A stretch of 64,000 nucleotides of DNA from Intestinimonas timonensis (GTDB lineage: Bacteria > Bacillota > Clostridia > Oscillospirales > Oscillospiraceae), in contig NZ_LR130817.1 in NCBI RefSeq assembly GCF_900626145.1, positions 614,336 to 678,335 of the forward strand, given 5' to 3'. Positions 18,735 through 25,370 of this stretch are shown here, piece after piece. The position numbers were made by a program, and so were the translations under genes. Numbering within the stretch: the first letter of the stretch is position 1; every line of letters starts with the position of its first letter. The notes beneath the pieces are model-generated. The model saw only the letters and a list, made by a program, of their open reading frames with translations, had not been told where the DNA came from and made no database searches.

Positions 18735-19124
18735 ATGGCAGAGAACAAAGCCACAACCTTAGAGCAGTTGCGGGCTCTGGCAGAAAGGGGAAAACTCGAT
18801 ACCCTGAACCGCGTCGACCAGCTTTTAGAGTCGATCATTCCTCTGCTGGAGGGCGCACAGCATAGCGGTACTACCGTTACTCTGCCGGCCGAGAACTGGA
18901 GCGGCAGAGCTCAGACTGTAAAGGACAACATCCTTTTGGCTGACGAAAAATACTGGTATATTGTGTGCGCTGACGCGGATTGCTTTATGGCAGTCAGCGA
19001 GACTGGCGTGAAAGCTGACAATATCACCGTTAACGGTCAGGTCACCTTTCACTGCGAGGTAACTCCAACGGAAAATCTGACCATTTATATTTTGCGACTG
19101 GAGGTCGAGCAGAATAATGAGTAA
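18735..19124 (+). CDS. Small fibre adaptor upstream of the DGR target, 129 aa
   Basis: ATG at 18735 follows GGAAAGGAGCTC. Residues 1-25 (NKATTLEQLRALAERGKLD) match the N-terminus of the gene at 17738. Residues about 45-129 (TLPAENWSG, ADEKYWYIVCADADCF, TENLTIYILRLEVEQ) match the C-terminal domain of the 15849 fibre. It therefore looks assembled from two modules found separately in its neighbours. It overlaps the DGR target gene by 8 bp, which suggests a coupled product, perhaps an adaptor holding the variable protein on the tail. Confidence 0.7.
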   Translation: MAENKATTLEQLRALAERGKLDTLNRVDQLLESIIPLLEGAQHSGTTVTLPAENWSGRAQTVKDNILLADEKYWYIVCADADCFMAVSETGVKADNITVNGQVTFHCEVTPTENLTIYILRLEVEQNNE

Positions 19125-21858
19125 TGCAAACGTCGGCAAGGTCTTTAACATGACCGGCGGCAGCGGCGGAGGCGGTACTCTGAGGCTGGAGACCCTGACA
19201 ATTACCAAGCCGCCCCAAAAGACCACCTACAAGTCCGGAGAGTCCTTTGACCCCACGGGCATGGTCGTTACCGCGGGCTATGGGTATGGTCTCACTTCGG
19301 ATGTGACTGGATATTCCGTGTCCCCCCAAGTCCTTACGGATGGGGTGACGGAGGTGGTTATCACCTATACCGAAGGCCGCATCACTAAGACGGCAAGTGT
19401 ACCGGTTACTGTGCAGAAGGTGCTGGTATCCATTGCCGTTACCAACAACCCCTCCAAGATGGTCTATCACTATCTGGAGGAATTTGCCCCTGCGGGAATG
19501 GTGGTCACTGCCAAATTCTCGGATGACTCTACGGAGGAGGTTTCGGGATACACCTATCCCAAGACCGCTTTCTCTACTTTGGGGAGCCGTCCGGTGGAGA
19601 TCGGTTATACCTATGAGGGTGTGACCAAGACCGCCAGCTTGAATGTTACAGTCAACCCCATTGAGGTGGCTGTCCCTGTTCAAAATGGAGTCCTTACCTA
19701 TGACGGGACTGGAAAAACTCCGTCCTGGACTGGGTATGATCCGTCGAAGATGACCATTTCCGGCACGACCAACGGCGTGAACGCTGGGTCCTATTCCGCA
19801 CGGTTTAATCTGTCGTATGGATATCAGTTCCTCGGCGGCTTGGACGAGGTCACGGTTGAGTGGATCATTGACCGGGCGGTCATCGCTTCTCTTCCGGTGC
19901 AGAACAATGTACTGGCGGCCAACGGCAAACCGCAGGCTCCCACCTGGGCCAACTACGACATCGGTCAGTTGACCATTGGCGGAGACCGATCTGGAACTGA
20001 CGCAGGCGATTACAAAGCCACATTTACTCCTACCGCCAACTACAAGTGGTGGGACGGTTCCATTGAGGCCAAGGAGGTCAAGTGGACCATCACCAGCGTT
20101 ATTGTACCCATTCCTACGCAGAAGGGCTCGCCGACCTATACGGGAGCGCCCCAGACACCGGAATGGGATAACTTTGACCAGGTGAATTCCAAAGTGCAGG
20201 TGACCGCACAGACCAATGCCGGCACCCACTCTGCCACATTTATTCTTCTGAATGGCATGTGGTCGGACGGTTCTACGACCAATAAAACCGTTCAGTGGAG
20301 CATCGGCCGAGCTTCCATCGCCAAGGTTCCCGCCCAGAGCGGAGCTTTGAAGTATGATGGGGACCCCAAAACTCCGGTGTGGGACGCCAATTATGATCCG
20401 AGCAAAATGACGGTATCTGTAGAGGCGAAGGTCAACGCCGGCACAGGGTACACTGCCGCCTTTACACCGGATTCCAACCATCAGTGGTGGGATGGCACGG
20501 TGGACGCCAAGACAGCTACCTGGGCTATCGGCAAGGGCGATCAGGTCGTATCTGTAAGTCCGACAAGTGTGACGCTGAATACCGGCGCCCGAAGCGCCAA
20601 GTTTACCGTGACCCGAAAGGGCGACGGCGTGATCTCTGCCGTTTCCAATAATGTTGGTGTGGCTACGATCGGTAACATCAATCAGCAGACCGGCGAGGTT
20701 ACGGTGAACAGTGTAAATAACATCACCGGCACGACTACAATTATTGTTAAAGTAGCTGCGGGAGCCAACTATCTGGCTGGGGCCGATAAGCAGGTAGCAG
20801 TCAATGCCCAGTTCGTGACCATCTACGGCGTGGAATGGGACTGGACCAGCAGCGGCCCCACCAAGGGTAAGCGCACCGACGGAGCGGCGGGCTTTGGGGA
20901 CCCCAACCCGGCGGTGAACAACGGCTCCGGCTCCTCGCCCTTTGACGACTTGTACCCGTGGAAGGACATGACCAAGGTCACCCGGACGGGCGGCGTGATG
21001 GTCAAGGAGCCCAAGTATTGGTTCAAATGGACCAAGACCGGGAAGAAGCTGAAGCTCCAGATCGCCGACGGCCCCGTGGAAGGGTTCCATGTTGACCCGG
21101 TGAATATGGACCGTGGGGACGGCCTTGGAGAGCTGGACCTCTCCTACATCGCCCGGTATCACTGCGCCAGCGGCACCTACAAGTCGGAGACCAACAAGGC
21201 CCAGCAGGTGAACATCACCCGGAGCACGGCACGAACCCAGATCCACAACCTGGGGGCCAACATCTGGCAGCTGGACTTTGCCCAGATGTGGTATGTAAAC
21301 ATGCTGTTTCTGGTGGAGTTCGCGGATTGGAACGGCGAGCGGATCGGCCGGGGCTGCTCGGCCAGCAATTCCAAGGAGAACAACGGGCGTACGGACGCCA
21401 TGCAGTACCACACCGGTACTACGGCGGCCAATCGGGATACTTACGGTTTCACACAGTACCGGAACATCGAGGGCTGGTGGGACAATGTGTACGACTGGAT
21501 GGACGGCTGCTATTACAATGGCAACGGCCTGAACGTCATCAAGAATCCCAATCAGTTCAGCGACAGTGCCAACGGCGTGCTTGTCGGTAAGCCGGTTGCT
21601 GGTTACCCGAAGGACTTCGCCATCCCGACCCAAAGCGGGCTGGAGTGGGCGCTGTATCCCTCTGAGGCTGGCGGCAGTACCACCACATATGTCCCGGATG
21701 GCTGGAATTTCAGCGGTGGTCTCCCGTGCCTGCTCCGCGGCGGTTACTATTACCGGAACCAGAGTCACGGGCCGTTCTACGTGGGCTGCGGCAGTGCGTC
21801 GGGCACGTACTCCTACATCGGCTGTCGCCTCCAGGAACGCCCGCCGAAGGCGGCGTGA
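19117..21858 (+). CDS. DGR target: Ig-like repeat protein with variable C-type-lectin-like end
   Basis: The 913-residue protein starts inside the previous gene. After a glycine linker (SGGGG at 15-20), residues about 25-185 are two bacterial Ig-like group 3 domains (TYKSGESFDPTGMVVTA; VYHYLEEFAPAGMVVTA). Residues about 186-480 hold four MBG-like repeats (PVQNGVLTYDGTGKTPSW type), then a Big_2-like domain to about 565. From about 570 to 913 lies the lectin-like/formylglycine-enzyme-like fold used by DGR targets (YWFKWTKTGKKLKLQIADG, GWWDNVYDWMDG). Residues 859-905 are the variable repeat. Codon use becomes more GC-rich from about 20820, so the lectin head and Ig stalk may have separate origins. 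It likely binds a variable host-surface ligand. Confidence 0.9.
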   Translation: MSNANVGKVFNMTGGSGGGGTLRLETLTITKPPQKTTYKSGESFDPTGMVVTAGYGYGLTSDVTGYSVSPQVLTDGVTEVVITYTEGRITKTASVPVTVQKVLVSIAVTNNPSKMVYHYLEEFAPAGMVVTAKFSDDSTEEVSGYTYPKTAFSTLGSRPVEIGYTYEGVTKTASLNVTVNPIEVAVPVQNGVLTYDGTGKTPSWTGYDPSKMTISGTTNGVNAGSYSARFNLSYGYQFLGGLDEVTVEWIIDRAVIASLPVQNNVLAANGKPQAPTWANYDIGQLTIGGDRSGTDAGDYKATFTPTANYKWWDGSIEAKEVKWTITSVIVPIPTQKGSPTYTGAPQTPEWDNFDQVNSKVQVTAQTNAGTHSATFILLNGMWSDGSTTNKTVQWSIGRASIAKVPAQSGALKYDGDPKTPVWDANYDPSKMTVSVEAKVNAGTGYTAAFTPDSNHQWWDGTVDAKTATWAIGKGDQVVSVSPTSVTLNTGARSAKFTVTRKGDGVISAVSNNVGVATIGNINQQTGEVTVNSVNNITGTTTIIVKVAAGANYLAGADKQVAVNAQFVTIYGVEWDWTSSGPTKGKRTDGAAGFGDPNPAVNNGSGSSPFDDLYPWKDMTKVTRTGGVMVKEPKYWFKWTKTGKKLKLQIADGPVEGFHVDPVNMDRGDGLGELDLSYIARYHCASGTYKSETNKAQQVNITRSTARTQIHNLGANIWQLDFAQMWYVNMLFLVEFADWNGERIGRGCSASNSKENNGRTDAMQYHTGTTAANRDTYGFTQYRNIEGWWDNVYDWMDGCYYNGNGLNVIKNPNQFSDSANGVLVGKPVAGYPKDFAIPTQSGLEWALYPSEAGGSTTTYVPDGWNFSGGLPCLLRGGYYYRNQSHGPFYVGCGSASGTYSYIGCRLQERPPKAA
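21691..21830 (+). repeat. DGR variable repeat (VR)
   Basis: The 140-bp segment aligns without gaps to 22041-22180 at an offset of exactly 350 bp. It differs at 21 positions and every one is an adenine in the template copy: 14 A-to-G, 6 A-to-T, 1 A-to-C. The template copy has 39 adenines in this span. At protein level 16 of 47 positions differ, mainly template Asn codons (AAC) becoming Gly, Tyr, Ser or Leu. The last 14 bases of the pair, a GC-rich tract, are identical, as expected of an initiation of mutagenic homing site. Confidence 0.96.
21841..21853 (+). promoter_or_regulatory. Hairpin just after the VR, candidate target-site hairpin
   Basis: CCGCC and GGCGG pair around a GAA loop, 10 bp after the end of the VR and just before the stop codon. 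DGR targets often carry a short hairpin downstream of the homing site that increases retrohoming. Five base pairs is short for this, so the call is tentative. Confidence 0.45.
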
Positions 21859-21942
21859 CCATTCCCCTGGGGAGGAGGGGGTTTGGGGTGAGGGGACCGC
21901 AGTCCCTTCCCCCAAGCTCCGGCCTTCCACGCATTTCAAAAT

Positions 21943-21962
21943 GGAGCGGAAGGGCTCCTTTT
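21943..21962 (+). terminator. Terminator between DGR target gene and template repeat
   Basis: GGAGC and GCTCC pair around a six-base loop and are followed by TTTTC. It would end most target-gene transcripts before the template repeat, so the template/RT transcript may come from read-through or its own promoter. No clear promoter was found in 21963-22040. TCAAAATGG (21936-21944) abuts it. Confidence 0.55.
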
Positions 21963-22040
21963 CACCTTAATAAGAACAACATTTGAAACCGCTCTTCTTT
22001 GGTAAGAGGAGAGCGCGGGGTCGACTTTGCAGCAGACGAT

Positions 22041-22180
22041 GTCCCGGATAACTGGAATTTCAACGGTAGTAACCCGTGCCTGCACCACGGCGGTAACTAT
22101 AACCAGAACCAGAATCACGGGCCGTTCTACGTGAACTACAACAGTGCGTCGAACACGAACTCCAACATCGGCTGTCGCCT
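22041..22180 (+). repeat. DGR template repeat (TR)
   Basis: This is the non-mutated partner of the VR, gapless over 140 bp. It is unusually rich in AAC codons in the frame matching the target protein, the arrangement that lets adenine mutagenesis reach many amino acids without stop codons. It lies 221 bp before the reverse transcriptase ATG and on the same strand. The frame is open and continuous with the RT frame. Confidence 0.96.
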
Positions 22181-22400
22181 TCTTGAAGCAGACGCAGGCC
22201 ATTGGGCCTGTCGGGTATGGCTGAACCTCCTATCGGTAGTCAGGGTTCCTCACCCTTTCTATTACGCAGAGTTGACCGCGCAGCACTTGCTGACGATGAG
22301 CCGTCAGGACACAGCCTGGTACACTTCGGGCCGGGTTTCGCCCCGGAACCACCCGCGGCGATGGAACGGCTGTGAGGCTACAAGGAGGATATTATCCCTG
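22181..22400 (+). ncRNA. DGR RNA spacer between TR and RT, structured
   Basis: This 220-base stretch should be part of the template RNA and has nested complementary segments: TGACG/CGTCA (22291-22306), CCGGG/CCCGG (22331-22346) and AGCCGT/ACGGCT enclosing them (22299-22304 with 22366-22371). In the Bordetella phage DGR the region after the TR is needed for RT binding and self-priming of cDNA; a like role here is inference. The RT Shine-Dalgarno AAGGAGG is at 22382-22388. Confidence 0.6.
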
Positions 22401-23576
22401 ATGAAACGAGTGAGAGTTTACCAACAAATCCTTTCGGAAGACAATCTGCGCCTGGCCATCCGGGAAGCCAACCGGGGACACCGGCGCAACGGCGACCACA
22501 GCCTGAACAAGAAGGTCCTGGAGATCGAGGCGAATATGGATGCGTATGTGGCGGAGCTGCGCAGGTTCATTGAGGACCTGGTGAGCGGGGACGCGCACAT
22601 GCACCCGCCGCTGAAACGGCGGCGCTGGGACCGGAACGCGGACAGCGGAAAGGGCAAATGGCGGGACATCAACGAGCCGCTTTTGTGGCCGGACCAGTAT
22701 GTCCACCATGCGGTGTTACAGCCCATGATCCCGCACATCATGCGGAGCATGGACAAATACTGCATCGCAAGCGTGCCGGGACGGGGAAATTCCTACGGGG
22801 TCAAGGCGATCAAGAAGTGGATGAACGGCGACGCCGCCGGCACACGGTACGGTGCGGAATGCGACATCTACCACTGCTTTGAGGAGCTGGACCCGCCGTA
22901 TGTCATCCAGGCACTGAAACGGCTGTTCAAGGACCGGGAGACCCTCTGGCTGTGCGACGCCCTGATGGAATACGGCGTACTTATCGGCGCGTTCTTCTCC
23001 GCCTGGTTCCTGCACCTGGTACTCCAGCCGCTGGACCTGATGATCCACCAAAGGGAGTACGGCGTCAGCCACTACCTGCGGCAGATGGACAACTTCACCA
23101 TCTTCGCCTCCAGCAAGCGGAAATTGCGGAAGCTGATCCGGGATATTCAGGCGTGGCTGGCCGACGTGGGACTAAAGCTGAAAGACAACTGGCAGGTCTT
23201 TCGGATCGGCTTTACCCCAAGGGTGGAGAAGGCCAGAGAGCAGCTGCCCGAGGCCAAACAGCGCCGAAGACGGCCGAGGATTCCGTCGGCGCTGGGCTAC
23301 CGGTTCGGGCACGGTTACACCATCCTCCGAAAGCACAACCTGTTTCGGCTCAAGCAGTCGCTGCATTTATATTACTACCGAAGGGATCGAAACCGGGTCA
23401 TCTCGTTTAAGCGGGCCTCCGGCCTGATCTCACGGCTTGGGCAGCTCCGAAAGTGCGATTGTCAACGGATTTTGGAGCGGTATTACCAGCCGAAGACCAT
23501 GTTCGATCTTAAGAAAGTCGTCCGAAAAGAGTGCAGACGGCTTCAGAAATTATATCCGCCCTACCAGGCGGCGTGA
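22401..23576 (+). CDS. DGR reverse transcriptase, 391 aa
   Basis: The ATG at 22401 is chosen because of AAGGAGG upstream; the open frame extends further left through the TR, but that part encodes TR-derived sequence. The protein copies the template RNA with errors at adenines. Visible RT motifs: basic fingers region (HMHPPLKRRRWDRN), motif A with AECDIYHCFEEL and catalytic Asp155, a motif-4 equivalent IGAFFSAW at 195-202 in place of the usual GxxxSQ, and a motif-C equivalent QMDNF with D230 then N231 in place of YxDD. The thumb region and basic C-terminus follow. Neighbouring TR/VR show the system has worked recently. No maturase or endonuclease domain is present. Confidence 0.92.
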   Translation: MKRVRVYQQILSEDNLRLAIREANRGHRRNGDHSLNKKVLEIEANMDAYVAELRRFIEDLVSGDAHMHPPLKRRRWDRNADSGKGKWRDINEPLLWPDQYVHHAVLQPMIPHIMRSMDKYCIASVPGRGNSYGVKAIKKWMNGDAAGTRYGAECDIYHCFEELDPPYVIQALKRLFKDRETLWLCDALMEYGVLIGAFFSAWFLHLVLQPLDLMIHQREYGVSHYLRQMDNFTIFASSKRKLRKLIRDIQAWLADVGLKLKDNWQVFRIGFTPRVEKAREQLPEAKQRRRRPRIPSALGYRFGHGYTILRKHNLFRLKQSLHLYYYRRDRNRVISFKRASGLISRLGQLRKCDCQRILERYYQPKTMFDLKKVVRKECRRLQKLYPPYQAA

Positions 23577-23589
23577 AAGGAGCGGCACC

Positions 23590-23934
23590 ATGAAAGTACA
23601 AGGGATGGTTGACCCCGGCAGTTTTACCGTGGAGCGCATTCCCGGAAGCGGAAGAAGCCTTGTACGGCTTTTCCAGAACGTGACGCCTGTCCAGACCGAG
23701 GACTTCACCGGATATGAGTACGACGAGTACCATGTGGAGGTGGAGACCTGGGACGGCATCGCGGCAAACGTGCGGGAGAACTACGAGACGTTCCTGAGAA
23801 AGGGAGTAGACAACGAGATCGACCGCAGCAATCGGGCACTGTATTCCGCACAAGTGGATACGGATGCCATGAACGTGGACCAGGAATTCCGTCTGACTCT
23901 GCTGGAGCTGGGTCTGACGGAGCTGGATATTTAA
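23590..23934 (+). CDS. Phage protein of unknown function after the RT, 114 aa
   Basis: ATG at 23590 follows GAAAGGAG. The 114-residue acidic protein contains VERIPGSGRSLVRLFQNVTP, then TGYEYDEYHVEVETWDGIAA and a helical end LTLLELGLTELDI. Proteins of this kind usually stand next to XkdX-like proteins in the tail operons of Firmicutes phages. It lacks the basic four-helix bundle expected of an Avd accessory protein, so it is not called as such. Function unknown. Confidence 0.6.
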   Translation: MKVQGMVDPGSFTVERIPGSGRSLVRLFQNVTPVQTEDFTGYEYDEYHVEVETWDGIAANVRENYETFLRKGVDNEIDRSNRALYSAQVDTDAMNVDQEFRLTLLELGLTELDI

Positions 23935-23951
23935 GAAAGGGGAAAACTACT

Positions 23952-24095
23952 ATGTTGTACCGAACTTTGAAGCGCATGATCGAGAGAGGCCAGACGGCGG
24001 GTATCGAGACGAAGCTCGATATTTTCTATGCCGCCGACAAAATCAGCGAGAGCGAGTATCAGGAACTGCTCGGGATGCTGAGTCCCAAAGCCTAA
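23952..24095 (+). CDS. XkdX-like small phage protein, 47 aa
   Basis: The 47-residue protein has the pattern of the XkdX family of phage PBSX-like tail operons: short N-terminal helix (YRTLKRMIERGQTAG), a Tyr/Asp-rich turn and a final ISESEYQELLGML helix. AAAGGGGAAAAC lies upstream. XkdX genes sit at the end of tail-fibre operons; function is unknown. Confidence 0.7.
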   Translation: MLYRTLKRMIERGQTAGIETKLDIFYAADKISESEYQELLGMLSPKA

Positions 24096-24129
24096 GCTTT
24101 CCAAATTTGCCTGCTTTGAAGGAGGTTGG

Positions 24130-24186
24130 ATGATGGCGGAAGAAAAGAAACCCACCTTTGTCGAGGTGGGTGATCGGTTAACATGA
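24130..24186 (+). CDS. 18-codon coupled ORF with internal hairpin
   Basis: A strong site GAAGGAGG (24118-24125) precedes ATG 24130. The ORF encodes MMAEEKKPTFVEVGDRLT and its stop overlaps the ATG (24183) of the next gene as ATGA. Inside it CCCACC and GGTGGG can pair around eight bases. It may serve mainly to couple or control translation of the next gene. Whether the peptide itself matters is unknown. Confidence 0.45.
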   Translation: MMAEEKKPTFVEVGDRLT

Positions 24187-24791
24187 TCAGCTATATCGAG
24201 TACCTGAACATACCTATCGCTTTAGGTCTGGCTATTATCGGCGTTTTTTTGATCATGCAGATCGTTGGCGAAATTTTGGAGTTTAAGGGGAAAGTCGTTC
24301 CCGAGTTCATTAAGATCAGGAAATATTTTGCTCGGAAGAAGCAGGAACGGCAGACCATGCGAGAAATGTCCGCGACGATTCACGATGTGGAGACCGTGTT
24401 GAACAGCGTGGAATCCCATTACAGCGAAGATAATATCGCCAAGCGTGACGCCTGGATGAAATGGGTAAATGATAGAGCAGTGGTGTATGATCAGTCCATT
24501 GAGGTTCTGAAAGAAGAAATGGATAAGAACACCGAAATCACCATGTCTCTCTACATTGAAAGCAAGCGCAGTTCGATCATAAGTTTTGCCTCGTACTGCG
24601 TTTGCCCCGATAATCCTGTGACCAGGGAGCAGTTTAAGCGAGTCTTTCGGATCTATGCGGAATATGAGGAGATCATCAAAGACAACGATCTTCAAAATGG
24701 AGAAGTAGACATCGCTATTCGCATCATTCGAGAAGCGTACGAAAACCACTTGAGAAACGGGTCATTTGTCGAGGATGTGCGTGGATACTGA
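24183..24791 (+). CDS. Membrane-anchored phage protein, 202 aa
   Basis: The N-terminus has one hydrophobic segment (about 9-30), then a basic stretch (KIRKYFARKKQERQTMREM) and a long charged helical cytoplasmic or extracellular part. No family is recognised beyond resemblance to end-of-operon membrane proteins of gut prophages. It is the last rightward prophage gene before the shared terminator. TCAAAATGG occurs at 24692-24700 (L-Q-N-G). Confidence 0.6.
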   Translation: MISYIEYLNIPIALGLAIIGVFLIMQIVGEILEFKGKVVPEFIKIRKYFARKKQERQTMREMSATIHDVETVLNSVESHYSEDNIAKRDAWMKWVNDRAVVYDQSIEVLKEEMDKNTEITMSLYIESKRSSIISFASYCVCPDNPVTREQFKRVFRIYAEYEEIIKDNDLQNGEVDIAIRIIREAYENHLRNGSFVEDVRGY

Positions 24792-24847
24792 TGCGAGCGG
24801 ATCTGGCCTCTGCTCCTGTATCTAAAGCGGCAGAACGGTGTAAAAAG

Positions 24848-24889
24848 AGGTGTAGGAGAGTCGATTATTCCTCGATTACTCCTACACCT
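24848..24889. terminator. Bidirectional terminator at the prophage right end
   Basis: AGGTGTAGGAG (24848-24858) pairs with CTCCTACACCT (24879-24889), with an inner TCGA/TCGA pairing. It closes the rightward phage operon; the stop codon of the leftward gene ends inside it (24882-24884). Confidence 0.75.
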
Positions 24890-25370
24890 TGACCGTTTTT
24901 GCCTTGGGGTTACGGGATAATTGGTTTTTATAATGAATTTCAATATTATTGGAAAACTCTATTGAAGACTCTGTTTCTACATATCCCTGAGGTAAATCCA
25001 GGATTTTATACAAAGGCATTTCAATAGAATCTTGGTCTCCAAAGAATCTATAAATAACATATGTTTCATACCACTCTGTAACCCATTCAACTATAGCAGC
25101 TCTAACTGTTGGACTAAAAATCATCAACGTTCCCAGAGAGAGTGAACATGCGAGCGCAATACTGGCTGCTATGTTTAAGATTTTTTTCCAGCGAGGACGT
25201 TTATGCCTCTTTGCCCATCTATTTGGATTGTAAACCATACTTTCCATCTCTCGGATAAAGCGAGAAGATACATTAACCTGTTCATGTTCAAAAAGTTCTT
25301 GAGAAAACTCTTTTTCTGCAGCTTCTAGTAGAATATCTCTTAATATAGAATTTTCCTTGTTTTCTGTCAT
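24882..25370 (-). CDS. Anti-sigma-like membrane protein (DUF4367-type), probably truncated
   Basis: The 162-residue product overlaps the sigma gene stop by 4 bp, the usual pairing of ECF sigma and its regulator. It has a charged N-terminus, a basic stretch (RWAKRHKRPRWKK) and one membrane segment at about residues 85-107, then a short outer part with KILDLPQGYVE. In DUF4367-type proteins an L-P-x-G-Y segment is followed by about 80-100 more residues; here the frame ends soon after, with KNQLSRNPKAKTVKV next to the prophage terminator. That suggests truncation by the prophage. The DNA is AT-rich compared with the flanks. Confidence 0.6.
   Translation of the reverse strand: MTENKENSILRDILLEAAEKEFSQELFEHEQVNVSSRFIREMESMVYNPNRWAKRHKRPRWKKILNIAASIALACSLSLGTLMIFSPTVRAAIVEWVTEWYETYVIYRFFGDQDSIEMPLYKILDLPQGYVETESSIEFSNNIEIHYKNQLSRNPKAKTVKV

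Larger units (their letters stand above)
80..24700 (+). repeat. Dispersed TCAAAATGG motif, 11 copies in one orientation
   Basis: Exact copies start at 80, 1883, 2737, 4311, 12861, 14213, 15675, 16655, 19680, 21936 and 24692. One-mismatch copies in the long gap start at 7785 and 10677. Nine of eleven are preceded by T. They are read in three frames (S-K-W, Q-N-G, K-M) and one is noncoding (21936), so the conservation is at DNA level. No reverse-strand copy was noticed in the prophage by eye. Confidence 0.75.
1..24915 (+). mobile_element. Right part of a siphophage-type prophage (tail, lysis and DGR modules)
   Basis: An almost unbroken rightward run of tightly packed genes follows a siphophage tail order: chaperone-like protein, lysis genes, gp10-like protein, tape measure, Dit, tail endopeptidase, fibres, DGR, XkdX-like protein. 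Head, packaging and integration genes are not here and would lie left of base 1. The right edge is inferred: a bidirectional terminator at 24848-24889 is followed by AT-rich leftward genes, the first of which appears truncated at its 3' end. No attachment-site duplication can be tested because the left end is outside the window. Confidence 0.85.

Noticed and set aside
18735..19124. Second DGR target
   Set aside because: It has no stretch similar to the TR; its similarity is to other fibre domains.
22401..23576. Retron or group II intron reverse transcriptase
   Set aside because: There is no msr/msd-like RNA or intron domain V nearby and no maturase domain, while a TR/VR pair with adenine-only differences is present.
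23590..23934. Avd accessory protein
   Set aside because: It has the right size but is acidic and partly beta-rich with no basic four-helix pattern, and it groups with tail-operon neighbours.
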